Positions 7,598-15,619 of a DNA stretch of 40,160 bases are shown one piece after another. The position numbers and the translations under genes are program-made. The DNA is taken from contig HF988716.1 of the NCBI GenBank assembly GCA_000431235.1, positions 1-40,160 of the forward strand. The letters run 5' to 3'. Origin of the DNA: Coprobacillus sp. CAG:698 (GTDB lineage Bacteria; Bacillota_I; Bacilli_A; ML615J-28; CAG-698). Numbering within the stretch: position 1 is the stretch's first letter; the number at the start of each line of letters is the position of its first letter. Below the pieces are notes generated by a model. The model worked only from the letters and a program-made list of their open reading frames with translations. It did no database searches and was not told the origin of the DNA.

Positions 7598-9195
7598 AAT
7601 AAAACACCATACGAAGGTAAATTAAATAACTTTCGTACATAATCTCGATAAAAGATACCCCATTCCTTCAAATTATCATCATCTACAGAAATATAATCAT
7701 TAGAATTATATTTGAATATTGAAGCACTTCCTTTGCTTGATGAGATATTCCACGCAATATAACTTATGTTAAGTTTATTTAAATCTTCATACCATTTATT
7801 TATATAATCATAATATATCATTCCATCACCAGTATTTTCCATTCCTCCATGTTCAGAGACAAAAACTGGAAAACCTTTTTCGTATGCTTTTATTATGGAG
7901 CTAGCATTAGTTTTATCACCCGCATAAAAATGGTAACTATACATAATATTATTAAATCCTTCTAAGGGACTGGCCATAACACTTTCTAAATCAGCTGACC
8001 ATTTAGGGTTGCCAACAATTACAATACCATCGGAATTTTTCCTAATCTCTGTTATGACATTTTCCGCATACTTCTTGCAATCATCCCAACTTACTGGTCC
8101 TGATGGTTCATTCATAATGTCAAAAAGAATGTTTTCATTTTGACTATATTTACTAGTTATTCTCTTAAAGAATTCTAAAGCTTCTTGCATATAGTAAAGA
8201 GGATTGCGATCGTTAGGATCTTCTGCACCTAACATATGCCAATCTACTACAACATACATATCAAGTTTAGTAGCAAAATCTATTCCTCGACAAACTAGTT
8301 CAAATAGTTCTTCTTTTCTAGCTTTGCTTACGACACAATACCCATCTTCGCTCGTATATAGAGATAAACGAATTACATTAATTCCAAATCCATTACGTAA
8401 TGACTCAAAGGTTTCATAGTTTACATATTTTCCAAACCATTGTAATCCATGAGTTGATAAACCAACAAGCTGAAACTTATCACCATTCTTATCAACTAAA
8501 TCTGCACCTTTAACGCTCAATTTCCCATGTGAAGAAAATCCATTTAAAACATAAGCAACTTTATTTTCACTTTTATGACAATTCATACATTCTTTATGTC
8601 TTACTCCATAACTAGACTTACTAGCTTCTTTATCTATAACATATTCATATTTATGTCCTAAAGCTAATAAAACTTTTTGTTTATAATATCCACAGTCATC
8701 GCATTTAGTGTATATTTTTCCATGTTCTGTACACGTTGGTTCAATTGTTTCTTCATACATATTATGAGGTTTTTCAATTTCCTTTTCTTCTAACACCTCA
8801 TGACAGCGTTCACACTTAATCATAGCCATAACTGGTATTAAACATTCAGCATCATCAGGAAAAATAGTTTTCTCGATATGCCCTAAAGCCTCACCTTCTT
8901 CGTATCCACACTCACACCTTTTAGGAAGGATGCAAGTAGGTTCTAAAAACACATGTTCATGCTTTTTTATAGGCTCACCACTAGTTATACCACATCTTTT
9001 ACAAGTCATTGGTTTGTCAATTGTTGCCTCAAGAAAATCATGCCCTAAAGGAAACCCTTGTTCTAAGCCACATTTGATGCACTTTTCTTTGTTGACGCAA
9101 GTTGCTTCTAAAAACTCGTGCTTACATTCTTTATTACAGCCAAAGATAGGGATTAATATTAATAATGAGAATAATAAAAATAGTTCTTTATTCAT
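7594..9195 (-). CDS. Cys-rich lipoprotein with GH5 endoglucanase-type domain
   Basis: 533 residues. A lipoprotein signal ends in IPIFGC (Cys20). Residues about 24-215 hold a run of short Cys/His modules (KCIKCG, TCKRCG, RCECG, KCERCH, KCDDCG, ECMNCH), each joined by HEF/LGH-type linkers and resembling zinc knuckles. A GH5 (cellulase family) barrel follows from about residue 225. Its acid/base is Glu363 in DIMNEPS and its nucleophile is Glu448 in VSEHGG, with the HF/HMLG subsite residues also present. The enzyme should hydrolyse beta-linked glucans or mannans at the cell surface. SD AGGAG lies before ATG 9195. It overlaps the next gene by four bases. Confidence 0.88.
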   Translation of the reverse strand: MNKELFLLFSLLILIPIFGCNKECKHEFLEATCVNKEKCIKCGLEQGFPLGHDFLEATIDKPMTCKRCGITSGEPIKKHEHVFLEPTCILPKRCECGYEEGEALGHIEKTIFPDDAECLIPVMAMIKCERCHEVLEEKEIEKPHNMYEETIEPTCTEHGKIYTKCDDCGYYKQKVLLALGHKYEYVIDKEASKSSYGVRHKECMNCHKSENKVAYVLNGFSSHGKLSVKGADLVDKNGDKFQLVGLSTHGLQWFGKYVNYETFESLRNGFGINVIRLSLYTSEDGYCVVSKARKEELFELVCRGIDFATKLDMYVVVDWHMLGAEDPNDRNPLYYMQEALEFFKRITSKYSQNENILFDIMNEPSGPVSWDDCKKYAENVITEIRKNSDGIVIVGNPKWSADLESVMASPLEGFNNIMYSYHFYAGDKTNASSIIKAYEKGFPVFVSEHGGMENTGDGMIYYDYINKWYEDLNKLNISYIAWNISSSKGSASIFKYNSNDYISVDDDNLKEWGIFYRDYVRKLFNLPSYGVLL

Positions 9196-9224
9196 AACTT
9201 TAAGCTCCTAGATATAACTATATT

Positions 9225-9253
9225 ATTATAAACTATTTTCGAAAAATATGCAA
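9225..9253 (-). promoter_or_regulatory. Possible promoter of the GH5/phosphatase operon
   Basis: Minus strand: TTGCAT (9253..9248), a 17-base spacer and TATAAT (9230..9225), 30 bases upstream of the start codon. The -10 is perfect and the -35 weak. Confidence 0.5.
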
Positions 9254-9424
9254 ACAAAAAGGATAACCTTTTTAAAGCTATTATTTTCCTGTTTTAAATC
9301 AAAACTAATTTTTTGGGGTTTTATTCTATAGATTTGTGATTTTTACGCAAATATTGCATTTAAAACAGTTATTTTTGCTTTTTATTCTTACTACTATTAT
9401 ATATTAATCTATTTAAAGCATATA
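9254..9424. other. AT-rich intergenic stretch, nothing recognised
   Basis: Between the GH5 operon promoter and the terminator of the SDR gene. I see poly-T tracts and a TTTTTTGGGG run, but no reading frame, repeat or hairpin that I can support. Confidence 0.5.
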
Positions 9425-9452
9425 CAAAAAAACTAGCCATTACAGCTAGTTT
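9425..9452 (-). terminator. Terminator of the SDR gene
   Basis: AAACTAGC (9430-9437) pairs with GCTAGTTT (9445-9452). On the minus strand seven T follow. Confidence 0.85.
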
Positions 9453-9522
9453 AGTGATTATAAAAATTATATAGTTTAGTTTAATCTTTATAATTATATT
9501 TATCTTGTATTAATTAAATTTT

Positions 9523-10296
9523 TTAGTATGAAGTTAAAGCACCATCTAGGGCGATTGCTTGTCCGCTTATATAACTAGATTTTTCACTAGCTAAGAATAA
9601 AACTAAACTTGCAACATCAGTAACATATCCACTAGGAATCTTAAAAGCAGTAGCTAACATTGCGTTTGCTAAACCTCTTTGTGAAGCATTTGCAAATGCA
9701 CTTGGTTCAGTCATTTCTGTATGAATTCCACCAGGACATACACAATTACATCTAATACCATTTTCACGATAGATAAATCCTGTATTCTTTGTTAATCCAA
9801 CAACAGCATGTTTTGCCATTGTGTAAGCAGTACCTGCTTTTCCACCGCATAATCCAGCGATTGAAGCAATATTAATAATATTACCTTTAATATTATGTTC
9901 CATAAACATATTAACAGCTTTTCTTGTTGAATAGAATGGAGCCATCATATCAACTGCTACAACTTTATTAATGCATTCATCTGTTACTTCACCAACAGGA
10001 GCAAAATTATCTAATACGCCAGCATTGTTAACTAAAATATCTAATGTATTATATTTTTCAAATGTGAATTCAATAATCTTTTCATTAGTTTCTTCTTTTG
10101 ATAAATCACCAACGTAAGGTATGATTTCACCTTTGTAGCCTTCACTTTTAGCTAAATCTCTGATTTCATTTAATCTTTCTTCTCTTCTAGCTACAGCAAT
10201 AACTTTTGCACCTTCTTTTGCAAATTGTAATGAGATCTCACGACCCATACCACTACTTGCACCAGTAACAACAATAACTTTATTTAGAAATTCCAT
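9523..10296 (-). CDS. Short-chain dehydrogenase/reductase (classical SDR)
   Basis: 257 residues from the chosen start. The cofactor motif TGASSGMG is at about 10-17, NNAG at about 90, and the catalytic Ser plus YTMAK (Tyr/Lys) at about 145-163. PGGIHTEM follows. These are the marks of a classical NAD(P)H-dependent oxidoreductase such as a FabG-like or hydroxysteroid-type dehydrogenase. After the first strand, AVARREE places a basic residue where NADP enzymes have one. The substrate cannot be read from sequence. ATG 10296 is preferred over 10326 because GGAGG lies eight bases before it and the upstream ten residues are not SDR-like. It is a single gene with a terminator. Confidence 0.9.
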   Translation of the reverse strand: MEFLNKVIVVTGASSGMGREISLQFAKEGAKVIAVARREERLNEIRDLAKSEGYKGEIIPYVGDLSKEETNEKIIEFTFEKYNTLDILVNNAGVLDNFAPVGEVTDECINKVVAVDMMAPFYSTRKAVNMFMEHNIKGNIINIASIAGLCGGKAGTAYTMAKHAVVGLTKNTGFIYRENGIRCNCVCPGGIHTEMTEPSAFANASQRGLANAMLATAFKIPSGYVTDVASLVLFLASEKSSYISGQAIALDGALTSY

Positions 10297-10380
10297 TTTT
10301 GTACCTCCATATTTATTATTACACATTTATTGTAATATAAACATAAGCAAAAAACAAATATCTAAATTGTAACTGATATA

Positions 10381-10398
10381 TTGATATAGTTATATCGA
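10381..10398. promoter_or_regulatory. 18-bp dyad upstream of the SDR gene, candidate operator
   Basis: TTGATATA-GT-TATATCGA is an almost perfect palindrome (one mismatch) lying about 85 bases before the SDR start codon. A 12-base unit (GATATATTGATA, GTTATATCGATA) is also repeated directly here. It has the size and symmetry of a TetR/MarR-type operator, but no adjacent regulator gene exists. Confidence 0.35.
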
Positions 10399-10408
10399 TA
10401 CATTTGTA

Positions 10409-12172
10409 TTAATTGATTTCAAGGAACTTTTCAATTTCCTCTTCTGTTATCTTTTCCTTAACAAAAATATCAATTAATGTTTTATAATCATCTCTTATTT
10501 TTTCTAAATCTTTACTCTTTATTTTAGATTCAATAGTTAAATCTTTATTTTCGGCTTTAACATCATTTGCTAAAGAATCATAAAACTCATCTTGAACAAA
10601 TAACATTGGAACTAAACATTCATTAATTATATATTTTTGATTTTCTTCATCATATTCATATAAATATTGTTTTCTAAATTCAATATCATATCTACGTGAT
10701 AATGTTTTTGTACTAAGTCCACCAACTTTTTTTGAAGCAAAAGCATATGCTAAGCCATTAACAAAAAGTTCTTCTTTTTCTGTTTCTGGGTTAGTAATAC
10801 TTTGTATTTTATTTATTCCACTTATAGTAGATAAATTAAACCATAAAGTATTATATGTGATTTTAGAAAGTACTTCTTTGATTTCATATCCAATAAATGA
10901 TCCAGTTTCTAAATCGTATAATTCATTTATATAACCAGTAAAGCCAATCATCGAGCTTGCTTTGTTGCCTACACAAGATACATACCCATCTTTAACATAA
11001 AAATCAGCAGCACTTTTGATTCCTTTTCCGCTTATAGTTAAATACTCACTAATATGACCTTCTACTTCACCATCATCATTACGACTCACACTAAAGTATG
11101 CTCTACGAACACCTAAATATTTTATAGCAAACGTATAAGAATCATTTTTAATTACATAATGAAGTTTGTTTCCACTTCCTATTTGAAGGTAAACATCTCT
11201 TTCACCTGTTACGATATCCATACTCATTGATATTGCAACTGTTTGAACACCAAACATAGGAATTTCTTTCGTATAATCAAGTTTATAGCTTATTATCTTT
11301 CCATCAAAGTTGATTTTCACATTGTATATGCCACTAGCAAATTCATAGCTTGCTGTATCACTTGGATTACTATCTAAATAGTTATTAAAACTAGCTACAG
11401 ATGTTGTTGCTAAGTTTTCAATAACTTGCAATGAATTAAAGAAAATAATTGATTCATTGATATTTGTTATAATCATATTCCATTGTTCACCAAAACTATT
11501 ATAGTTAATTTTATTAATGTCTACACCTTGTGTATAATCAAAATCATTTTTACCTAAATGATTTTCAGGTAACATTGAGTTAGGAATATAACTATAAGGG
11601 TTTAGTTTATAACCACTTAATAGTGTTTTTAAATATTCACCAGTTTTTACTTTTTCATTAAAAGAAGCATATAAAGTTATATTTTCAGTTACTTCAAATG
11701 GTAAAACAGCCTTTGAAGTAAGTTCTTTATCTGTACACCAACAAATAAAACGAAAACCTTCTTTTTGAGTAGGTTCTAATTCTGTAACCATTTCCCCATA
11801 TTCTTTAGTTATTGTTGCTATATCACTTCCACCCATGCACTCAAAAGTAATTGTATATGTTTGTTTTTCTTTCTTTATAATAGCATAATAACTTTGTTTT
11901 TGTGTGGCTGTTAATGTATCAACAACTTCACCATTCTTTGTTAAGCTCCAGCCTAAAAAAGTATATTTCCATTCAGGAGTAGATTCTTTCGCATAATCGT
12001 AAGTTACTTCTGCTCCTTTCTCGTATTCTTGTGTTTTTAATAGATTTCCTTCTTCATCTAAAAAAGTAATTTCTACCTTTTCCTTAGGATTTTCAATTAC
12101 ATTTTCTTCTTTACAACTTACAAATAAAACGCTCAATAAAATAAGTAATAATAATTTATATAAAACTTTCAT
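10409..12172 (-). CDS. Lipoprotein with two InlB B-repeat (Flg_new) domains
   Basis: 587 residues from the chosen start. The signal peptide MKVLYKLLLLILL ends in the lipobox VLFVSC. Two InlB B-type repeats follow (about 32-95 and 104-172), recognisable as ITFLDEEGN...GAEVTY...FLGWS and ITFECMGGSD...GFRFICW. The remaining 400 residues are an unrecognised, mostly beta-rich domain. ATG 12172 is preferred because GAGG lies seven bases upstream and the signal peptide starts there; 12202 would give an ATGA overlap instead. It is probably a surface adhesin or binding protein, co-transcribed with the PH-domain gene upstream. Confidence 0.82.
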   Translation of the reverse strand: MKVLYKLLLLILLSVLFVSCKEENVIENPKEKVEITFLDEEGNLLKTQEYEKGAEVTYDYAKESTPEWKYTFLGWSLTKNGEVVDTLTATQKQSYYAIIKKEKQTYTITFECMGGSDIATITKEYGEMVTELEPTQKEGFRFICWCTDKELTSKAVLPFEVTENITLYASFNEKVKTGEYLKTLLSGYKLNPYSYIPNSMLPENHLGKNDFDYTQGVDINKINYNSFGEQWNMIITNINESIIFFNSLQVIENLATTSVASFNNYLDSNPSDTASYEFASGIYNVKINFDGKIISYKLDYTKEIPMFGVQTVAISMSMDIVTGERDVYLQIGSGNKLHYVIKNDSYTFAIKYLGVRRAYFSVSRNDDGEVEGHISEYLTISGKGIKSAADFYVKDGYVSCVGNKASSMIGFTGYINELYDLETGSFIGYEIKEVLSKITYNTLWFNLSTISGINKIQSITNPETEKEELFVNGLAYAFASKKVGGLSTKTLSRRYDIEFRKQYLYEYDEENQKYIINECLVPMLFVQDEFYDSLANDVKAENKDLTIESKIKSKDLEKIRDDYKTLIDIFVKEKITEEEIEKFLEIN

Positions 12173-12198
12173 TCTTTTACCTCGATTTACTGGAATAA

Positions 12199-12606
12199 TC
12201 ATTGATACCTAGAATTATCAATGATTTTTCTAATTTGTTCAGGTTTACTAACACCTTTAAAATTAATATTATTTCTATTAGCACCTTGAATAATTACATC
12301 ACCATAGCCAAAAAGTCCACCCCAAAATGAAGACTCAACTGTAATGTTTTCAATTTTATTCAAACTCATCTCATCACAGTGAACACTAATCCATCCATAC
12401 TTTTCAATTACCTTTCTATTAGTAATCACCATTTCTGTAGTATTATAATAAATAGTTAGTTTAATCGCTTTAATTAAAGGAATTAATAATAACCAAAAGC
12501 CAAGTACTCCCCATATCCATGCCATTACTAATTTTAATGGATGGAGACTAACCCTTTCAATAATTACTTCTTCATTTGATAAAACATTGTTCTCTATATA
12601 ACTCAT
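12199..12606 (-). CDS. Membrane PH-domain protein (YdbS-like, bPH2)
   Basis: 135 residues. A short N-terminal stretch is followed by a hydrophobic hairpin at about 28-52 (LVMAWIWGVLGFWLLLIPLI) and then a bacterial PH domain (TEMVITNRKVIEKYGWIS...INKIENITVESSFWGGLFGYGDVII). This is the usual architecture of YdbS/YdbT-like membrane proteins, whose role is poorly known. SD AAGGAGG lies seven bases before ATG 12606. It is the first gene of a two-gene operon with the InlB-repeat lipoprotein and is driven by a consensus promoter with a G tract. Confidence 0.88.
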   Translation of the reverse strand: MSYIENNVLSNEEVIIERVSLHPLKLVMAWIWGVLGFWLLLIPLIKAIKLTIYYNTTEMVITNRKVIEKYGWISVHCDEMSLNKIENITVESSFWGGLFGYGDVIIQGANRNNINFKGVSKPEQIRKIIDNSRYQ

Positions 12607-12636
12607 ATAAAAACCTCCTTATGTATGAGTAAATAT

Positions 12637-12665
12637 ATTATACCCCCCCAGACTCATTTTGTCAA
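12637..12665 (-). promoter_or_regulatory. Consensus promoter with a G7 tract in the spacer
   Basis: Minus strand: TTGACA (12665..12660), a 17-base spacer and TATAAT (12642..12637). The seven bases directly before the -10 are all G (12649..12643). I saw no other homopolymer of G or C this long in the window. Loss or gain of a G would change the spacer from the optimal 17 bp. Confidence 0.9.
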
Positions 12666-12750
12666 CATAAATTAGTATCTTTGTCATTGACATTATTTTT
12701 TTCAAGCATCCATACCAATTACTATAAACACTAAAGTTTTCCCCATTATT

Positions 12751-12787
12751 AAAATAAAATCTCCTAAGGATAATAAACTTAGGAGGT
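12751..12787. terminator. Second, bidirectional-looking terminator hairpin
   Basis: ATCTCCTAAG (12759-12768) pairs with CTTAGGAGGT (12778-12787) with one G-U pair. TTTTTAA follows on the plus strand, and a T-rich tract follows on the minus strand. It probably backs up the hairpin at 12816-12839 and insulates the downstream promoter. Confidence 0.7.
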
Positions 12788-12811
12788 TTTTAATAGGTAT
12801 AAAATATAAAT

Positions 12812-12839
12812 TAAAATGACCTTAGTTTCCTAAGATCAT
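12812..12839 (-). terminator. Terminator of the HTH-ImmA operon
   Basis: ATGACCTTAG (12816-12825) pairs with CTAAGATCAT (12830-12839), one mismatch, loop TTTC. On the minus strand the T-rich tract TTTTAATTT follows. It lies 13 bases past the stop at 12852. Confidence 0.75.
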
Positions 12840-12851
12840 AACTTTTATGTA

Positions 12852-13622
12852 TTATTTTAAGTTTTCTTTCAAAACTCTAAGAACTAAGGCTTTACGTTCA
12901 GGATTTGAAATCATTGTTGTCTGTGGTTCTAGTAATGAAATATATCGCATTTTTATTTTCTTATTTATTTCTTCGATTTCATAGTCATCATATTTTAAAG
13001 TTTCATTTTTAGCCTCTTCTTCAAGTGATTCTTTTTCATCACTAATATATGAATTTAGAAAATCGATAATTTCTTTTTCTTTAGCTTCTGGTTTAGAGGT
13101 AAATTTACCAATTACTTCAGTTTCTATAGTTTTGCCTTTATGGTCAAAGATAATTCTATCTAAACTATCAACAGAATTTAATTCGGTATTTATGTACATT
13201 GGAAAGATTTCATCACCTTTTTCATAATTTTTTAATGTTTGTTCGCCAATATATATTTTATAATAATCACATATATCTTCAAGTTTAGGAAGTTTAATAT
13301 TATCTCGAAAATAAATTTCATCTTTATTATAGCCAATAACTGATCCTCCAACTCCATAGTATGAATACTCGTATCCTGTTTTTTGTTCATATTCTAGAGC
13401 ATCTGCCATTACTTGGCCCCATCCTCGGCTTGAGTATTTAACCACTTCACCTGTGTTAAATACAGGAACCCAACCATTTTCTTGATGATCATATCCTGAT
13501 ATTATTAAGTCTTTTTCCCTGATTTCGCGAAGTAAAGTAATATATGCATTATCACTTATAAACTTCATTTTTGGGAAAAGGTCATCATCAAAACTTGTCC
13601 AACCAATAATTTTATATTTCAT
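12852..13622 (-). CDS. Hypothetical protein in the HTH-ImmA operon
   Basis: 256 residues, soluble, acidic. Residues about 1-150 contain aromatic, Gly-rich stretches (SSRGWGQVMADALEYEQKTG, YYGVGGSVIGYN). About 185-235 is highly charged and probably helical. I do not recognise a family. SD AGGAGG lies five bases before ATG 13622. It is the last gene of what looks like a four-gene operon (HTH, ImmA/IrrE, 110-residue protein, this gene) and is followed by two hairpins. Cargo or effector of that module is a reasonable guess from position only. Confidence 0.7.
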   Translation of the reverse strand: MKYKIIGWTSFDDDLFPKMKFISDNAYITLLREIREKDLIISGYDHQENGWVPVFNTGEVVKYSSRGWGQVMADALEYEQKTGYEYSYYGVGGSVIGYNKDEIYFRDNIKLPKLEDICDYYKIYIGEQTLKNYEKGDEIFPMYINTELNSVDSLDRIIFDHKGKTIETEVIGKFTSKPEAKEKEIIDFLNSYISDEKESLEEEAKNETLKYDDYEIEEINKKIKMRYISLLEPQTTMISNPERKALVLRVLKENLK

Positions 13623-13697
13623 TTTAGCCTCCTAAATTAACTCATAGTATGAAATAATCGTTTAACAAAAATAACAATTTAAGCAAAGAAATAAACT

Positions 13698-14030
13698 TTA
13701 TTTTACAAAAATAAAGATTATTCCATCATTTCCATAGTCAGGATCATCTTTGATTATCTTTGAAAAATTGTTTTTGTTTTCATATAAATCTGATGTTTCA
13801 GTTACTAAAGTGTTCTTAACTTCACCAGGTAAATATCCTTTTATTAATCCTTCTTTTTGCATTTTCTTTAATGACTTAATAGCTTGTAATTTCGAAAAAG
13901 AAACAACACCTGAGGAACCATAACCAGTTAATATTTTAAAGTTATCTTTTTCCGTTTTTACAATACTCCTTAAGACTTTGCCTATATTTTCTTTTCTAAT
14001 TTCTCCATGAAACTCTCTATATACCTTCAT
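13698..14030 (-). CDS. Small conserved-looking protein next to ImmA/IrrE peptidase
   Basis: 110 residues, basic. There is a Gly/Ser-rich segment ILTGYGSSGVVSFSKLQAI at about 33-51, then KSLKKMQKEGLIKGYLPGEV, and the sharp ending DYGNDGIIFIFVK. I know no function for it. It sits 19 bases downstream of the metallopeptidase gene with its own AGGAG seven bases before ATG 14030, so the three genes are co-transcribed. It could be a toxin or effector controlled by the HTH/ImmA pair, but no catalytic motif is visible. Confidence 0.7.
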   Translation of the reverse strand: MKVYREFHGEIRKENIGKVLRSIVKTEKDNFKILTGYGSSGVVSFSKLQAIKSLKKMQKEGLIKGYLPGEVKNTLVTETSDLYENKNNFSKIIKDDPDYGNDGIIFIFVK

Positions 14031-14049
14031 TATTTATCTCCTAATACTT

Positions 14050-14568
14050 TTATTTTTTTGATCTTTTCTTAGCTTTAGCCTTCCTTGTTAGTGCACATTC
14101 TAAACTAACATGATACATTTTTTGCATTGTATCTTCATCTAAAGCTAAATATTTAGTTGGTATAAGAACTTGACCGGCAAATTCATTTGCTTGCCAATCA
14201 ACATCTTCATAGTACTTACATTTATCACATTCTTCAAACTCAAATCTCAAAGCAATATTTTGAATAAAGTGAAACAATTCATGGCACAAAGTAAATGCGG
14301 AACGATAGATTCCTTGCTCATACTCTTCAATAACTGACCTCTTTATATATATAAAGTTCTCTTTAGCATTATAAATTGCTACACAGGACTCATCCATTAA
14401 TTTTGTATCATTATCTACTATTTGATAAGATAGTAGTTTCTTTTCAAAAAAAGTATCTAATACTTTTATTATTGGAAAGAATTCTGTTTCTTTTACATTA
14501 AATTCATCACGAAGTTCAAGAGCAATTCTTTCAATATTCTTAACAGATAAAGGATTGGTTTTAATCAT
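14050..14568 (-). CDS. ImmA/IrrE-family zinc metallopeptidase
   Basis: 172 residues. HELFH (about residues 80-84, in TLCHELFHFIQN) is the HExxH zinc site. Downstream, DWQANEFAGQVLIP at about 125-138 matches the ImmA/IrrE signature AnxFAxxLLxP. The third zinc ligand would be the Asp in DWQAN, where Glu is more usual. ImmA-type proteases cleave an XRE repressor in response to damage or a partner signal, as in ICEBs1. The start codon overlaps the end of the HTH gene by eight bases, which supports such a pair. A Lys/Arg-rich tail (RKAKAKKRSKK) ends the protein. Confidence 0.9.
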   Translation of the reverse strand: MIKTNPLSVKNIERIALELRDEFNVKETEFFPIIKVLDTFFEKKLLSYQIVDNDTKLMDESCVAIYNAKENFIYIKRSVIEEYEQGIYRSAFTLCHELFHFIQNIALRFEFEECDKCKYYEDVDWQANEFAGQVLIPTKYLALDEDTMQKMYHVSLECALTRKAKAKKRSKK

Positions 14569-14908
14569 CTTGAAGAACCTTCCTTAATCTATCAATTAAC
14601 TCATTAGAATCAGTGTTAATCTTACGAGAAAACTTTAAAGAAGAATCAGATGAATTAAGATTCATCTTCATAACTTCTTCTTCAACAAATTTATTAGTCT
14701 CACTACTTGCCTTTGTAAGCTCATTTTCTTCGCTTGTTGAGAGAGTGTAAGCACTAATTATTTTGTTTATCACATCACTAGTGATTTCCTGCCTACCAAC
14801 TTCCATAGCACTCAATTCAACAATTGTAATGCCAAGTTTATTAGCCATTTGACTTAAAGAATCAGTACTACGTATTTTTCTTATGTATTGTCCAAATTTA
14901 CTTATCAT
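14561..14908 (-). CDS. XRE-family helix-turn-helix regulator
   Basis: 115 residues. An N-terminal HTH_3 domain at about 4-60 (GQYIRKIRSTDSLSQMANKLG, then ELSAMEVGRQEI) is followed by a charged linker and a short C-terminal helix. It is likely the repressor of its own operon and the substrate of the downstream ImmA/IrrE peptidase. SD AGAGG lies seven bases before ATG 14908. Confidence 0.88.
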   Translation of the reverse strand: MISKFGQYIRKIRSTDSLSQMANKLGITIVELSAMEVGRQEITSDVINKIISAYTLSTSEENELTKASSETNKFVEEEVMKMNLNSSDSSLKFSRKINTDSNELIDRLRKVLQDD

Positions 14909-14975
14909 TTTTAGCCTCTTATATTAATGCATAATGTACTTATTTAAACTATGTCACAGTAAATATTATATATAA

Positions 14976-15004
14976 ATTATACAATAAAAAAGACAATAAT
15001 GCAA
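14976..15004 (-). promoter_or_regulatory. Candidate promoter of the HTH-ImmA operon
   Basis: Minus strand: TTGCAT (15004..14999), a 17-base spacer and TATAAT (14981..14976). The leader to the first start codon is about 60 bases. No clear operator dyad was seen. Confidence 0.55.
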
Positions 15005-15055
15005 TTGTTTTTAAACGTATTAATCACAAATAAAAATAAGGACATAATATCCTTA

Positions 15056-15379
15056 TTAAAATTCATCATACTTCTTAGAACTACTTTTAGCCTTAGAAAC
15101 AGGGTATTTAATAGCATTCTTATCCATTTTCTTATTGACTATATCAACAGGATCAAGATTCAAAACTAAACACATTTGTAAGCAGTAATTAAGTACATCA
15201 GCAAGTTCTTCTTCTACTCTTTCTATATTATAATCATCACTCCACTGAAAGCATTCAAGTAGTTCAGCAGCTTCAATAGAAATTGATTTTGAAAGATTTG
15301 TAGGTGAATGAAATTGATCCCAATCTCTTTCTTTATTAAATGTATCAATTCTTTTAAGTAATTCATTAAGTTTATCCAT
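15056..15379 (-). CDS. MazG-like nucleotide pyrophosphohydrolase (dCTPase/RS21-C6 type)
   Basis: 107 residues, the single-domain all-alpha NTP-PPase fold. The magnesium-binding residues are in SIEAAELLECFQW (about 32-44) and EEELADVLNYCL (about 56-67), matching the ExxE...ExxD pattern. It also has the RDWDQFHSP motif typical of the RS21-C6/iMazG subfamily, which hydrolyses (d)NTPs, often modified dCTP, to the monophosphate. GAGGAG lies seven bases before ATG 15379. It follows the Hachiman operon and could add a nucleotide-depletion or sanitation activity, but house-cleaning is the default reading. Confidence 0.9.
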   Translation of the reverse strand: MDKLNELLKRIDTFNKERDWDQFHSPTNLSKSISIEAAELLECFQWSDDYNIERVEEELADVLNYCLQMCLVLNLDPVDIVNKKMDKNAIKYPVSKAKSSSKKYDEF

Positions 15380-15403
15380 TGTTTTCTCCTCAAATAATTA
15401 GCT

Positions 15404-15436
15404 AAAAAATTACCCCTCTTATTAAAGAGGGTGTAA
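15404..15436 (-). terminator. Terminator hairpin between the Hachiman operon and the MazG gene
   Basis: Minus strand: TTAC plus CCCTCTT pairs with AAGAGGG plus GTAA, with a single bulged base, and TTTTTT follows (15409..15404). It ends the hamAB transcript. It also lies downstream of the best -10 box for the MazG gene, so it may act as a leader attenuator. Confidence 0.8.
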
Positions 15437-15453
15437 TGTTATGCTGTACCTAT

Positions 15454-15482
15454 ATTATACATCATATTGCATAAAAGTGCAA
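15454..15482 (-). promoter_or_regulatory. Possible promoter of the MazG gene
   Basis: Minus strand: TTGCAC (15482..15477), a 17-base spacer and TATAAT (15459..15454). Transcripts from here would start about ten bases before the hairpin at 15436. Confidence 0.5.
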
Positions 15483-15619
15483 ATGTTTTTATACTAGCAA
15501 GTGAAAACATGATCATTTCTATAGCTATCAACATATTTTAACACACTAATAAATTGTGTTATTTTTAAATCATTATAAATGCTTAATTTAAAATATGATA
15601 GAATTTATAATATAATTTA

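Noticed and set aside
15540..15563. Hairpin AACACA...TGTGTT followed by T on the plus strand, as a terminator
   Set aside because: No plus-strand gene or promoter precedes it, and on the minus strand it is followed by A, so it serves no transcript I can see.
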